In this document: positions 26,071-35,826 of the stretch, one piece after another | Layout of the letters: every line of letters starts with the position of its first letter | Numbering within the stretch: the first letter of the stretch is position 1 | Origin: Flavobacterium sp. LC2016-01 | GTDB lineage: Bacteria; Bacteroidota; Bacteroidia; Flavobacteriales; Flavobacteriaceae | Direction: 5' to 3' | Length of the DNA stretch: 64,000 nucleotides | Assembly: GCF_009711135.1 (NCBI RefSeq) | Contig: NZ_WMIC01000001.1 | Location: 744,001-808,000 of the forward strand | The notes under the pieces: model-generated | Databases searched by the model: none | Told to the model about the DNA's origin: nothing | What the model saw: the letters and a program-made list of their open reading frames with translations, nothing else | Program-made: the position numbers and the translations under genes

Positions 26071-26222
26071 GATATTCAAATTTAGTTTGGTTTTCATTTT
26101 AAACTCATGACAAAATTATGCGGTGGATTTTAGAATGTGTTCTATTTGCTGTTACATAATTTCCACCTTTTGGCTTTTTATTATGTAAAATCGTTAACGA
26201 AATCAAAATTATGAAGCAAAAA

Positions 26223-26256
26223 AAAGGACAAAATTTATATTTTGTCCTTTTCTTCT
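26223..26256 (-). terminator. Terminator of the choice-of-anchor I gene
   Basis: A 12-bp stem AAAGGACAAAAT/ATTTTGTCCTTT with an A run on the left, 16 bases beyond the minus-strand stop. Confidence 0.85.
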
Positions 26257-26271
26257 TTATTAAAGTAAAAT

Positions 26272-27789
26272 CTATTTTAAGTCTGGCTGATAGATTTTTA
26301 TGCTTCCGTCACCTTCGCTGCTTACTACTAATAAACTTCTTTTAGTAGGGCTTTTTGAAGCAGGAATAAACAAAACTCCTTCTGGGGCATCTCCTGTTTT
26401 TACAGTTTGTAAATATTGAGGTGAAGTAGGATTTGTTACGTCATAAGTCATAAAAGCATCAGATCTTTCAAGGCCTACAAATAAAATGTTTTGATTTCCC
26501 ATTTTAGCAACTACAACAGCTTCTGGTTCAGAACCTTTATCATCGCTTCGTTTGTCATCGTAAGTTCCTAATTCATTTGTTTTTTTATCAACATCATTTT
26601 TGCTGTCAAAAACAATTTTTCCTGTATTTCCATTCCAAATTGAGAAAGATCTTGCACCAAAACTTACCATTTCGTCTAAATCTCCGTCACCGTCAGTATC
26701 TCCCATATCGGCAACAAGATTTAATCGGCCTAAACTAGGATCTAGTTTTAAAGCAGCTGCATCTGGGAAAATTGTTGCATCAAGTTTAAAGCTTTTCATT
26801 CTCTTAATATCTGTGTTCGCTGTATATTCTCTTGCATCGCCTTCATTTGCAGTAACAAAATAAGGAATGTTATTAGAAGTAAAATGACTAATTGCATCTG
26901 GCATATACATTCCTTTTACTTTCCACGGATTGAAAGCAATTTTGTCATCAAGGTCACTCACATCAATAGCGTTTTCTGCAGTATTATAATCTTTTAGACC
27001 TAAAGGATAAATTGCTGTAATAGTTTTAGAAGTTAAATCAACTTTTGCAACGCCGTTATTTTCTTGTAAAGTTACCCAAGCAGTTTTTGAATCATCAGAA
27101 ATAGTAATGTATTCTGGTTCAATATCCTGAGCAAAGCTTTTAGCAACTTTAGAAATTCTGAAACCGTCTTTTGCTAAAGTTGCAGCCTGACCGCTGAAAG
27201 AACTGAAATCTAATGTTGTCACCGCATAAGTGCTTGTTTCGATAATCGAAATTGTTCCGTTTGGATCTTGAGAATAGTCGGTATTTGGTTCGCCTTCATT
27301 AGCAGTCATGATAAATTTTCCGTCAGCAGAAAAAGTGATCATATCTGGCAAAGCACCAACAGTAACTTGTTTTATTAAGCTATAATCTGATGTGTTGAAA
27401 ACTACTACTTTTCCGTTTCCTTGTTTGTTAACAGTTGATTCTAAGGCAACAGCCAATTTTCCGTCAAAAACCGAAACACTGTTTGCAGCGCCTTCGTAAG
27501 CAGTTAAATCAATTTTACCAATTTTAGTTGGTTTTGTTGGGTCAGCAATATCAATAATATCAATTTGATTTACACCACTGTTGTTTACTGTAAAAAGTCT
27601 TTTCGTTTTTTCGCAGTAAGCCGAAATCTCAGCCGCCGCTTCTCCGCCAATAGTGATCGAACCAATTTCTTTAAAAGTTCCCGGATTTTCATTTACAGTA
27701 ACTTCAGGTTCATTGTTTGAATTTTCATCGTTATTACAGCTCGTCATAATTAGTAAAGCTGTTAATAATGAGATAGTTAATTTTTTCAT
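26272..27789 (-). CDS. Choice-of-anchor I family lipoprotein (beta-propeller-like)
   Basis: 505 residues from MKKLTISLL; the longer frame from 27813 adds only eight non-signal residues. The lipoprotein signal ends LLIMTSC and is followed by NNDENSN, a likely surface-export signal. The mature part is a repetitive beta-propeller, with the TANEGEPNTDY and TANEGDAREY motifs, DTDGDGDLDEM calcium-type loop and GSEPEAVVVAKMGNQNILFVGLERSDAFMTYD typical of choice-of-anchor I proteins. Related proteins are often annotated as alkaline-phosphatase-like, but no catalytic residues can be named here. Role unknown, probably at the cell surface. Confidence 0.85.
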   Translation of the reverse strand: MKKLTISLLTALLIMTSCNNDENSNNEPEVTVNENPGTFKEIGSITIGGEAAAEISAYCEKTKRLFTVNNSGVNQIDIIDIADPTKPTKIGKIDLTAYEGAANSVSVFDGKLAVALESTVNKQGNGKVVVFNTSDYSLIKQVTVGALPDMITFSADGKFIMTANEGEPNTDYSQDPNGTISIIETSTYAVTTLDFSSFSGQAATLAKDGFRISKVAKSFAQDIEPEYITISDDSKTAWVTLQENNGVAKVDLTSKTITAIYPLGLKDYNTAENAIDVSDLDDKIAFNPWKVKGMYMPDAISHFTSNNIPYFVTANEGDAREYTANTDIKRMKSFKLDATIFPDAAALKLDPSLGRLNLVADMGDTDGDGDLDEMVSFGARSFSIWNGNTGKIVFDSKNDVDKKTNELGTYDDKRSDDKGSEPEAVVVAKMGNQNILFVGLERSDAFMTYDVTNPTSPQYLQTVKTGDAPEGVLFIPASKSPTKRSLLVVSSEGDGSIKIYQPDLK

Positions 27790-27942
27790 TTTAATAGTTT
27801 TTAGTTCTGCCAAAAGTAGATAGGAGAACTTTTTTATATATTAAGCCTTCATTATTTAATCTTTAACTTAATTTTTGCAAGATATTTTTTGTGAAATTAC
27901 ATAGGATTTTCAAGCAGATGTTTCAAAATCCTAATGAATGCT

Positions 27943-27950
27943 TATCTTTG
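27943..27950 (+). promoter_or_regulatory. -7 element of the aguA promoter
   Basis: TATCTTTG matches TAnnTTTG, 26 bases before the aguA ATG. Confidence 0.55.
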
Positions 27951-27976
27951 TACACTTTCAAAATTAGAACCTATTT

Positions 27977-29017
27977 ATGTCAACAAATAATAGAAGATTT
28001 CCAGCAGAATGGGAAAAACAGCAAGGAATTGTATTGTGTTTTCCGCATAATGGCAATGACTGGCCGGGAAAATATGAAGCTGTTCAATGGGCTTTTGTAG
28101 AATTTATTAAAAAAGTAGCCACTTTTGAAACTGTTTTTTTGGTCGTAGCCGATGAAAAACTAAAAGAAAAAGTTGCCGAAATGCTTGAAAGAGCTCGTGT
28201 AAATATCAAAAACGTTTCTTATATCATTCACAAAACCAACAGAAGCTGGATGCGTGATTCGGGTCCGATTATTGTAAAAAATGGTTCAAAAAGAGAAGCG
28301 CTGAATTTCAATTTTAATGGCTGGGCAAAATATAAAAATTATCAGTTAGATAAATTTGTTCCGGGAAAAGTGGCTGATTTTATTGATGTTCCGTTAACGC
28401 AGGTTATGTATAAAGGAAAGCCGGTAATCGTCGAAGGTGGTGCAATTGATGTAAACGGAAGAGGAACTTTGTTGACTTCTGAAGAATGTTTAATGCACCC
28501 GACAATTCAGGTTAGAAATCAAGGTTTTACTAAAGAAGATTACGAAGCGGTTTTTAAAGAATATCTTGGAGTGACCAATGTTATCTGGCTTGGAGATGGA
28601 ATCGAAGGAGATGATACACACGGACACATCGACGATTTATGCCGATTTGTAAATGAAGATACGATTGTAACTATTGTTGAAACAGATAAAAACGATTCAA
28701 ATTATAAACCTCTTCAGGATAACTTGAAACGCTTGCAAAACGCAAAATTAGAAGATGGAAAATCGCCAACAATTGTTGCATTACCAATGCCAAAACGTGT
28801 TGATTTTGAAGATTTAAGATTACCGGCAAGTTATGCTAATTTCTTAATTCTGAATAATTGCGTTTTAGTACCAACGTTCAACGACAGCAACGATCGTGTA
28901 GCTTTAAATATATTGTCAGAATGTTTCCCTGATCGAGAGGTAATAGGAATAAGCTGTATTGATTTCATCTGGGGATTCGGAACTTTACATTGCTTAAGCC
29001 AGCAGATTCCGGCTTAA
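27977..29017 (+). CDS. aguA: Agmatine deiminase
   Basis: Hydrolyses agmatine to N-carbamoylputrescine and ammonia, supplying AguB. Guanidino-group hydrolase fold: SWMRDSGPI near residue 91, GDDTHGHIDDLCRF near 214 and the catalytic cysteine close to the C-terminus in GTLHCLSQQ. The usual GGGNIHC around that cysteine is GFGTLHC here, keeping the cysteine and the adjacent His. 346 residues. It lies on the same strand as aguB but five kilobases away, with the OmpA block between. Confidence 0.93.
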   Translation: MSTNNRRFPAEWEKQQGIVLCFPHNGNDWPGKYEAVQWAFVEFIKKVATFETVFLVVADEKLKEKVAEMLERARVNIKNVSYIIHKTNRSWMRDSGPIIVKNGSKREALNFNFNGWAKYKNYQLDKFVPGKVADFIDVPLTQVMYKGKPVIVEGGAIDVNGRGTLLTSEECLMHPTIQVRNQGFTKEDYEAVFKEYLGVTNVIWLGDGIEGDDTHGHIDDLCRFVNEDTIVTIVETDKNDSNYKPLQDNLKRLQNAKLEDGKSPTIVALPMPKRVDFEDLRLPASYANFLILNNCVLVPTFNDSNDRVALNILSECFPDREVIGISCIDFIWGFGTLHCLSQQIPA

Positions 29018-29023
29018 AAAATA

Positions 29024-29088
29024 TTAGCCAAAGATTAAATGATTTTCACAGATTAGAGAATCATTTTAATCTTTTAATCTGTGGCAAA
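29024..29088. repeat. Intergenic word-repeat hairpin, TTAATCTGTGGC family
   Basis: AAAGATTAAATGATT and AATCATTTTAATCTTT arms around a CACAGATTAGAGA centre, then TTAATCTGTGGCAAA. The same words are at 45473-45606. Confidence 0.55.
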
Positions 29089-29100
29089 ATAAATCATAAA

Positions 29101-29130
29101 AAAAACCTTGGCGACAACCAAGGTTTTTTT
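29101..29130. terminator. Terminator between aguA and the convergent fumarylacetoacetase
   Basis: AAAACCTTGG and CCAAGGTTTT arms with a six-base loop and T run. It is symmetric enough to serve both strands. Confidence 0.85.
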
Positions 29131-29164
29131 ATTTCTATATCTCTTCAGATACTTTATTTGCTCT

Positions 29165-30448
29165 TCACGGTCTGATAAATGGAGGTAAAAGCTGACTTGC
29201 AACTTCTCCAAAACCAATTCTTACTTCCGCATTTTCGCAGAAACCTCTAATGATTACCGTATCGTTATCTTCAATAAATTTACGCTCGCTTCCATCTTTT
29301 AAGGTAAGCGGATTTTTTCCTCCCCAAGTCAATTCTAACATCGAACCAAAACTATCCGGAGTTGGTCCTGAAATAGTTCCTGAACCCATCATGTCACCAG
29401 AATTTACACGACATCCGTTTGAAGTATGATGTGCTAATTGCTGTGCCATTGACCAGTATAGATATTTAAAATTGGATTGCGAAACAATAGTTTCTTCAGC
29501 CTCTTCAGGTTTTATTGAAACTTCTAAATGAATATCAAAAGCTTTTTTTCCTTTAGTCTGCAAATAAGGAAGCGGCGACGGATCTTGTTTTGGTCCTTTT
29601 GTTCTAAAAGGTTCCAAAGCATCCATAGTCACAATCCACGGAGAAATTGATGTTGCAAAGTTTTTAGCTAAGAATGGTCCAAGTGGTACGTATTCCCATT
29701 TTTGGATATCGCGCGCACTCCAGTCATTCAATAAAACCATTCCGAAAATATAATCTTCTGCTTCATACGTTGGGATGTTTTCTCCCATAATATTTACATC
29801 AGTAGTAATAAAAGCAGTTTCAAGCTCAAAATCTACTAAACGAGAAGGTCCAAAAACAGGATAATCGCCACCAGCAGGCATTGTTTGTCCCATTGGTCTG
29901 TGAACCGGAATTCCAGACGGAACGATTGTAGAACTTCTTCCGTGGTATCCAACCGGAATATGAAGCCAGTTTGGCAATAAAGCATTTTCTGGATCACGGA
30001 ACATTTTACCTACGTTTGTAGCGTGTTCTTTACTTGAATAAAAATCGGTATAATCGCCAATTAAAACAGGCAATTGCATCTCGACATCGTCAATATTAAA
30101 AATAACAATATCGCGGTCTTTTGTTGAATCTCTAAGCTGTGGGTTGTTTTCGTCGAAAATATCAGCGATACGATTTCGGACTAATCGCCATGTTTTTTTT
30201 CCGTCAGAAATAAAATCATTCAGCGTGTCCTGCATAAACATATCATCGGTTAAATCTATTCCCTCAAAATAGTTTAACTGTTGTAAAGCCCCTAAATCTA
30301 TAGCAAAATCACCAATTCTAGTTCCTACTGTAACGACATTTTCTTTAGTAAGAAATACACCGAAAGGAATATTTTGAATAGGGAAGTCGCTATTTTGCGG
30401 TACTTCTAACCATGATTTTCTTTTGGTATCGTTGGCGGTTATCGGCAT
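29165..30448 (-). CDS. fahA: Fumarylacetoacetase
   Basis: Last enzyme of tyrosine and homogentisate breakdown, giving fumarate and acetoacetate. The SH3-like N-terminal domain (to about residue 120) precedes the mixed-beta catalytic domain. Metal and substrate motifs GDYTDFYSSKEHATNVG, YHGRSSTIV, DFELETAF and LLNDWSARDIQKWEYVPLG are all present. Length 427 residues. No other tyrosine-catabolism gene is adjacent in the window. It is divergent from glyA. Confidence 0.95.
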   Translation of the reverse strand: MPITANDTKRKSWLEVPQNSDFPIQNIPFGVFLTKENVVTVGTRIGDFAIDLGALQQLNYFEGIDLTDDMFMQDTLNDFISDGKKTWRLVRNRIADIFDENNPQLRDSTKDRDIVIFNIDDVEMQLPVLIGDYTDFYSSKEHATNVGKMFRDPENALLPNWLHIPVGYHGRSSTIVPSGIPVHRPMGQTMPAGGDYPVFGPSRLVDFELETAFITTDVNIMGENIPTYEAEDYIFGMVLLNDWSARDIQKWEYVPLGPFLAKNFATSISPWIVTMDALEPFRTKGPKQDPSPLPYLQTKGKKAFDIHLEVSIKPEEAEETIVSQSNFKYLYWSMAQQLAHHTSNGCRVNSGDMMGSGTISGPTPDSFGSMLELTWGGKNPLTLKDGSERKFIEDNDTVIIRGFCENAEVRIGFGEVASQLLPPFIRP

Positions 30449-30524
30449 GTTAGATGTTAATTATTTGTTGAAAAATTACATGTCAAATATATCATAATCT
30501 AACTGTATGACAAACGTTTTTTTG

Positions 30525-30532
30525 TATTTTTG
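30525..30532 (+). promoter_or_regulatory. -7 element of the glyA promoter
   Basis: TATTTTTG matches TAnnTTTG, with a CTG in place of TTG at 30503-30505 nineteen bases upstream. A longer frame starting at ATG 30507 would include this element, so the glyA start is taken at 30558. Confidence 0.6.
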
Positions 30533-30557
30533 CATCAAATTAACGAAAAACGAAAAA

Positions 30558-31832
30558 ATGCAACGCGACGAACAAATTTTTGATCTTATCCAAGAGGAAA
30601 AAGAAAGACAAATTCACGGACTAGAACTTATTGCTTCTGAGAATTTTGTAAGTGACGAAGTAATGGAGGCAGCTGGTTCTGTTTTAACTAATAAATATGC
30701 TGAAGGTTATCCTGGCAAAAGATATTACGGAGGCTGCGAAGTAGTTGACGTTATTGAGCAGATTGCAATTGACAGAGCTAAAGAATTATTTGGTGCTGAA
30801 TACGCAAACGTACAGCCACACTCAGGTTCTCAGGCAAATACTGCTGTTTATCATGCTTGTTTGAATCCTGGTGATACTATTTTAGGTTTCGATTTATCTC
30901 ACGGTGGTCACTTGACTCACGGTTCACCTGTAAACTTTTCAGGTCGTTTATACCGTCCAGTTTTTTACGGTGTAGATGCTGAAACTGGCCGTTTAGATTA
31001 TGATAAAATCCAAGAAATTGCAACTAAAGAACAACCAAAATTAATCATCGCTGGAGCTTCGGCTTATTCTCGTGATATGGATTTTGAGCGTTTCAGACAA
31101 ATTGCTGATAGTGTAGGAGCAATCTTATTTGCTGATATTTCTCACCCTGCAGGTCTTATTGCAAAAGGATTATTAAACGATCCAATTCCACATTGTCATA
31201 TTGTTTCTACAACAACTCACAAAACATTAAGAGGACCGCGTGGAGGTTTGATCTTAATGGGGAAAGATTTTGAAAACCCACAAGGTTTAAAAACTCCAAA
31301 AGGAGAAATCAGAATGATGTCTTCATTATTAGATTTAGCGGTTTTCCCTGGAAATCAAGGCGGACCTTTAATGCACATTATTGCTGCTAAAGCAGTTGCT
31401 TTTGGTGAAGCACTAAAAGATGAGTTCTTTACTTACGCAATGCAATTGCAAAAAAATGCAAATGCAATGGCTGATGCTTTCGTAAAAAGAGGTTACAACA
31501 TTATCTCTGGCGGAACTGATAACCACATGATGCTTATTGACTTAAGAAATAAAAACATTTCTGGTAAAGAAGCTGAAAATGCATTAGTAAAAGCTGAAAT
31601 CACAGTAAACAAAAACATGGTTCCTTTTGATGACAAATCACCATTTGTTACTTCTGGAATTCGTGTTGGAACAGCTGCAATCACAACTCGTGGTTTAGTT
31701 GAAAAAGATATGGAAACTATCGTAGCTTTAATTGATAAAGTTCTTGCTGATCATACAAACGAAGACGTTATTGAAGAAGTTGCTGAAGAAGTAAACGAAT
31801 TAATGAGCGAAAGACCGATTTTTGCTTACTAA
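30558..31832 (+). CDS. glyA: Serine hydroxymethyltransferase
   Basis: PLP enzyme interconverting serine and glycine while loading one-carbon units on tetrahydrofolate. Signatures: [12 protein letters not shown] near the N-terminus, [14 protein letters not shown], the HLTHG loop and the PLP lysine in [15 protein letters not shown]. 424 residues from MQRDEQIF, the normal length. It is likely cotranscribed with miaE, 125 bases downstream, though a word-repeat hairpin lies between them. Confidence 0.97.
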   Translation: MQRDEQIFDLIQEEKERQIHGLELIASENFVSDEVMEAAGSVLTNKYAEGYPGKRYYGGCEVVDVIEQIAIDRAKELFGAEYANVQPHSGSQANTAVYHACLNPGDTILGFDLSHGGHLTHGSPVNFSGRLYRPVFYGVDAETGRLDYDKIQEIATKEQPKLIIAGASAYSRDMDFERFRQIADSVGAILFADISHPAGLIAKGLLNDPIPHCHIVSTTTHKTLRGPRGGLILMGKDFENPQGLKTPKGEIRMMSSLLDLAVFPGNQGGPLMHIIAAKAVAFGEALKDEFFTYAMQLQKNANAMADAFVKRGYNIISGGTDNHMMLIDLRNKNISGKEAENALVKAEITVNKNMVPFDDKSPFVTSGIRVGTAAITTRGLVEKDMETIVALIDKVLADHTNEDVIEEVAEEVNELMSERPIFAY

Positions 31833-31842
31833 AAATTAGTCC

Positions 31843-31945
31843 TAAAGTTTTTAAAGTCGAAAGTCAAAAGTCTATTTTTGGCTTTCGATTTTTGCTTTTA
31901 AGACTTTTTATTTTCGACTTTAGACTTTGGACTTTCAAACTTTAA
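31843..31945. repeat. Intergenic palindrome, AAAGTCGAAAGTC family
   Basis: The left side carries TAAAGTCGAAAGTCAAAAGTC and the right side GACTTTTTATTTTCGACTTTAGACTTTGGACTTT, pairing imperfectly around a TTTTTGGCTTTCGATTTTTG centre. Confidence 0.6.
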
Positions 31946-31957
31946 GACTTAAAAAAA

Positions 31958-32551
31958 ATGGGCGTACTTAGATTACAATTGCCAACCGACCCAAGATGGG
32001 TAAATATTGTTGAGAAAAACATTGAAGAAATCTTGACAGATCACGCTTGGTGCGAGCAAAAAGCAGCAACAAACGCGATTACAATTATTACTAATAATTC
32101 AGAACATCAGGATTTAGTTCAGGATTTATTGGCTTTAGCTAAAGAAGAAATTGATCATTTTGAGCAGGTTCACAACATTATCATCAAGCGCGGATTAAAA
32201 TTAGGCCGAGAACGTAAAGATGATTATGTAAATGAGTTGTATTTATATATGAAGAAGAGCGGTGATGGAAGCCGTGTTTCTGGTCTTGTAGAAAGATTGT
32301 TGTTTTCTGCTATGATTGAAGCCAGAAGCTGTGAGCGTTTCAAAGTGCTTTCTGAAAATATTCAAGACGAAGAACTAGCTGTTTTTTACAGAGAATTAAT
32401 GGAAAGCGAAGCGGGACATTACACGACATTTATTACTTACGCCAGAAAATACGGTAAAGGAATCGATGTTGAAAAACGTTGGAGAGAATGGCTGGCATTT
32501 GAAGAATCAATTATTAGCAACTACGGAAAAGGAGAAACGATTCACGGGTAG
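31958..32551 (+). CDS. miaE: tRNA-(ms2io6A)-hydroxylase-type di-iron protein
   Basis: Hydroxylates the isopentenyl side chain of ms2i6A37 in tRNA. Four-helix ferritin-like fold with di-iron ligands expected in EEIDHFEQVH (about residues 65-74), EARSCERF (about 122-129) and ESEAGHYTTF (about 148-157). Length 197 residues is usual for MiaE. Whether this Bacteroidota version hydroxylates tRNA has not been shown as far as I know. Confidence 0.88.
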   Translation: MGVLRLQLPTDPRWVNIVEKNIEEILTDHAWCEQKAATNAITIITNNSEHQDLVQDLLALAKEEIDHFEQVHNIIIKRGLKLGRERKDDYVNELYLYMKKSGDGSRVSGLVERLLFSAMIEARSCERFKVLSENIQDEELAVFYRELMESEAGHYTTFITYARKYGKGIDVEKRWREWLAFEESIISNYGKGETIHG

Positions 32552-32800
32552 TTTTTTTAGTGTTCAGTGTTCAGGTTTTTTTTTTAGTGTTCAGTCTCAG
32601 TGGCAGTTTTCAGTTTTACGTTTGTCAAGCTGAACGAAGTCGAAGCCCACGCAGTATATTTCAGTTTCAGAAAAATCCGTTTCAATCCGCGTTTTTGCGA
32701 TAGCGAATCAGTTTTATCAGCGTCATAATTTATACGTTTAGATTTAATCTAAAATCCGCAATCTAAGATCTAAAATTCTTATATTTGAGAGTAACCAAAA
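32552..32800. repeat. 258-base gap rich in dispersed repeat words
   Basis: The gap holds AGTGTTCAGTGTTCAGG and AGTGTTCAGTCTCAG words, then GTCAAGCTGAACGAAGTCG (32620-32638), a motif I remember as widely dispersed in Flavobacteria. Next are TTTCAGTTTCAG words and near 32748-32775 AATCTAAAATCCG/AATCTAAGATC words. No gene is visible. Confidence 0.5.
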
Positions 32801-32809
32801 TCTCGAATT

Positions 32810-33850
32810 ATGAGAATAGAAATGGACCTAAAATTAGGGTTTAAAGATGTAATGTTTAGACCAAAACGATCAACGCTCAAAAGCAGATCAGAAGTTTCTC
32901 TAGAACAAAACTTTAAATTTTTGCACAGCACAGCATCTTGGACCGGAATTCCGATTATGGGTGCCAATATGGATACGGTTGGGACTTTTGAAATGGCTCA
33001 GGTTTTGGCAAAGGAAAAGCTTTTTACAGCCATTCATAAACATTATTCTGTAGAAGAATGGAATAATTTTCTGCAAAATGTAACTCCTGATTTTTACGAT
33101 TATATTGCTGTCAGTACAGGAACAGGAAAAGAAGATTTTGATAAAATTGGAAAAATAATTGAAGCAAATCCGCTTTTGAAATTTATCTGTATTGATGTTG
33201 CAAATGGTTATTCAGAGCATTTTGTTCAGTTTTTAAAGAAAACGCGAAAACAATATCCTGATAAAATTATTATTGCGGGAAATGTAGTCACAGGAGAAAT
33301 GACTGAAGAACTTTTATTGGCTGGTGCTGATATAGTGAAAGTCGGAATTGGGCCGGGTTCTGTATGTACAACACGTGTCAAAACGGGTGTTGGTTATCCG
33401 CAACTTTCTGCCATTATCGAATGTGCTGATGCTGCTCATGGTTTAGGCGGTCATATTATCAGTGATGGTGGCTGTGCAACTCCGGGTGATGTTGCGAAAG
33501 CTTTTGGAGCTGGAGCCGATTTTGTAATGTTGGGTGGAATGCTTGCCGGACATACCGAAAGCGGAGGCGAGCTAATCGAAGTAAAAGGCGAAAAATTCAA
33601 ACAATTTTACGGAATGAGTTCGAAAACCGCTATGGATAAGCACGCTGGAGGCGTTGCAGAATATCGAGCAAGCGAAGGAAAAACAGTTCAAGTACCATTT
33701 AAAGGTGAAGTGATTTATACTGTTTTAGATATATTAGGAGGAATCAGAAGTACGTGTACTTACGTAGGAGCTTCAAGATTAAAAGAATTGACTAAACGAA
33801 CGACTTTCATCCGCGTAAGCGAGCAGGAAAATCAAGTTTTTAAAAAATAA
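32810..33850 (+). CDS. guaC: GMP reductase
   Basis: NADPH-dependent deamination of GMP to IMP, a purine salvage step. TIM barrel of the IMPDH/GMPR family. The catalytic cysteine is in [22 protein letters not shown], followed by [31 protein letters not shown]. It has no CBS domains, and ends in [18 protein letters not shown] as in GuaC. 346 residues. A second in-frame ATG at 32822 would shorten it by four residues and cannot be excluded. Confidence 0.95.
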   Translation: MRIEMDLKLGFKDVMFRPKRSTLKSRSEVSLEQNFKFLHSTASWTGIPIMGANMDTVGTFEMAQVLAKEKLFTAIHKHYSVEEWNNFLQNVTPDFYDYIAVSTGTGKEDFDKIGKIIEANPLLKFICIDVANGYSEHFVQFLKKTRKQYPDKIIIAGNVVTGEMTEELLLAGADIVKVGIGPGSVCTTRVKTGVGYPQLSAIIECADAAHGLGGHIISDGGCATPGDVAKAFGAGADFVMLGGMLAGHTESGGELIEVKGEKFKQFYGMSSKTAMDKHAGGVAEYRASEGKTVQVPFKGEVIYTVLDILGGIRSTCTYVGASRLKELTKRTTFIRVSEQENQVFKK

Positions 33851-33852
33851 AT

Positions 33853-34350
33853 ATGATTAAGATTACCGAAGCATTTATTGAAGATATTGCTAAAATTCAA
33901 GAAATTGCAAACATAACTTGGCCTATTACATATGGCGAAATTTTAACTACAGAACAATTAGATTATATGTTGAATCTAATTTATTCTGATGAAGCGCTCT
34001 CAAAACAAATTCAGAATAAAGAACAATTGTTTTATCTTATTTCAGATTCAGAATCCATAATTGGTTTTATCGGAATTGAGCACAATTATAAAAATACAGC
34101 TGTAACTAAAATCCACAAAATCTATCTTTTGCCAGAAACTCAAGGAAAAGGTTATGGTAAAATTGTTTTTGAAACAATTGAAAAATTAGCTTCAGAAAAT
34201 AATTCAAAGGAACTTTTATTAAATGTCAACCGATTTAATGCGGCTTTAAATTTCTATAAAAAACTTGGTTTTGAGATAAAGGAAACTGTTGATATAGAAA
34301 TTGGAAATGGGTATTTGATGGAGGATTATGTGATGGGGAAAAATATTTAA
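33853..34350 (+). CDS. GNAT family N-acetyltransferase
   Basis: 165 residues, starting two bases after the guaC stop, so translated with it. The acetyl-CoA loop LLPETQGKGYGKIVFETIEK (about residues 97-116) carries Q-G-K-G-Y-G, and the late VNRFNAALNFYKKLGFEI stretch is typical of small-molecule or peptide acetyltransferases. Substrate unknown; no toxin-antitoxin partner is adjacent. Confidence 0.85.
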   Translation: MIKITEAFIEDIAKIQEIANITWPITYGEILTTEQLDYMLNLIYSDEALSKQIQNKEQLFYLISDSESIIGFIGIEHNYKNTAVTKIHKIYLLPETQGKGYGKIVFETIEKLASENNSKELLLNVNRFNAALNFYKKLGFEIKETVDIEIGNGYLMEDYVMGKNI

Positions 34351-34409
34351 AAAGTAGTTTTTATCTTGTTAAAAATGTTCTAATTTTACGTTTTTAATTT
34401 AGGTAAAGA

Positions 34410-34931
34410 ATGGCAGAGGTATTTTTAGGTATAATAATTAGTATTATTACAGGTGTGATTTCATCATATCTATTTTTAATGTATTTCCTAAACAGGAAAA
34501 GAGTTAAAATAGAAATTTCTGCACATATAAGTAAAGTTACTTTCGAAGGGCAGACGAATTATTTTTTTAAATTCGTTAATAAAACAAATTCTGAAATATT
34601 TGACATTCGAATCGAACCTACTTTTTATAAACAAGTTGGAGGTGCTGGAGGAATGAACATTCAGGGGAAAGATATTGTTTTAAAAGATAATTTTATTTCC
34701 TACATACCATGTAAGCGAAAGAGTGATAATAATAGTTTGCATGCAATGAGGGTTAGAACAGTGGAAGATATTGAAATGAATTGGAGCGATGCTTCATCTT
34801 ATATAAGACTTACAGTAATAGCAAAGCATTCACTGTCTGGTTTTACAGATATTTTCGTAAAAGATTTTTATTCTAAAGATGCCATTACAACCAAGAAATT
34901 CAAATCGGGAGATGATTTGGGAGTTGTATAA
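34410..34931 (+). CDS. Membrane-anchored protein of unknown function
   Basis: 173 residues with one N-terminal transmembrane helix (about residues 4-26) followed by basic NRKRVK. The rest is a soluble domain of mostly beta character on the inner face if the positive-inside rule holds. No family recognised. It lies 59 bases after the GNAT gene and before a terminator, possibly the last gene of the guaC unit. Confidence 0.6.
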   Translation: MAEVFLGIIISIITGVISSYLFLMYFLNRKRVKIEISAHISKVTFEGQTNYFFKFVNKTNSEIFDIRIEPTFYKQVGGAGGMNIQGKDIVLKDNFISYIPCKRKSDNNSLHAMRVRTVEDIEMNWSDASSYIRLTVIAKHSLSGFTDIFVKDFYSKDAITTKKFKSGDDLGVV

Positions 34932-35059
34932 TATTTAACTATAATAAGTTGCAAGCTGTATTAATATTCTGTAATATTGTTATGTAATTAATTTAAAAAT
35001 TATTTATTATGAAAAGTGATGTAATAGTTGGATAGTCTCCAAAGCAAGAATATAATAAG

Positions 35060-35085
35060 AGCCAGTTTTTGACTGGCTTTTTTAT
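35060..35085 (+). terminator. Terminator between convergent genes
   Basis: AGCCAGT and ACTGGCT arms around TTTTG with six or more T after. The stretch 34932-35059 before it holds no credible gene. Confidence 0.8.
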
Positions 35086-35090
35086 TTCAT

Positions 35091-35744
35091 TTAACTCACA
35101 ATTACATCATGCTTAAACAATAGCCCTTTCACTTCCTTTAAAGAAAAAACAGCTTTTTTTAGTTTCGTTTTAGAAGGATCAATAGTATAATTATAACTTG
35201 CTTTAAAATCGGTTCTGTTGGCGATGGCTTTGTCGAATTCAGATCGGTATAAATCGCAGTTGTCAAAAATAACATTCGTTAAATCAGCCGACATAAAATC
35301 TACAGCGATTAAACTGCAATTGGTAAATGGCGTTCCTTTTATTTTTAAAGTATAAAATTTGGAAAAATCTAAAATACAGTCATTAAAACGAACTTCAAAA
35401 ATTAGTTTGTCACACATGGCGAAATTCACTTCTTTAATTTCGCAATTATTAAAGGTTACGGTTCTAAAAGCAACATAATTAATCTTGGCTTCGCTGAAAA
35501 TACAGTCGTTAAAAATGCAGTCGATAAAAGTAACAGCTAAAAAAGTACAGGCCGAAAAATTACAATTATTAAAGACACAGCATTCGAAATCCTTAAAATT
35601 AATATCGTCTTTGGCGTAAATAATGGTATTGTATTCTTTATCAAGAAAATATTCGCTTTCCTTTTTCAACTTAATTTTGATAATTGTTTGAGGCTGAAAA
35701 GGTAATAATTTGCAGTAAAATATTCGGCGAAAATCATAAAACAT
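35091..35744 (-). CDS. Pentapeptide-repeat protein
   Basis: 217 residues. From about residue 48 the sequence repeats every five residues with a central Phe or Leu and A/C/N/D before it (for example NNCNF, SACTF, IDCIF, NDCIF), the pentapeptide-repeat signature of a right-handed quadrilateral beta-helix. The C-terminus YTIDPSKTKLKKAVFSLKEV is typical of a Bacteroidota subgroup. The N-terminal 30 residues look unlike the family, so the true start may be internal. Function is unknown; some relatives protect gyrase (not implied here). Confidence 0.75.
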   Translation of the reverse strand: MFYDFRRIFYCKLLPFQPQTIIKIKLKKESEYFLDKEYNTIIYAKDDINFKDFECCVFNNCNFSACTFLAVTFIDCIFNDCIFSEAKINYVAFRTVTFNNCEIKEVNFAMCDKLIFEVRFNDCILDFSKFYTLKIKGTPFTNCSLIAVDFMSADLTNVIFDNCDLYRSEFDKAIANRTDFKASYNYTIDPSKTKLKKAVFSLKEVKGLLFKHDVIVS

Positions 35745-35826
35745 TTTAAAAATCTATCCGCTTTCGCATAAAAATAATGTAGCTTTACTGTTATTTTTTT
35801 AGCTAAAAACATATCAATTTTATTAT

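Noticed and set aside
27891-28100. A 69-codon frame overlapping the start of aguA
   Set aside because: It covers the aguA promoter and start in another frame and its peptide has no recognisable features.
35009-35035. An eight-codon frame ATG..TAG after the membrane-anchored protein gene
   Set aside because: Too short, with no conservation evidence and no function suggested by its position.
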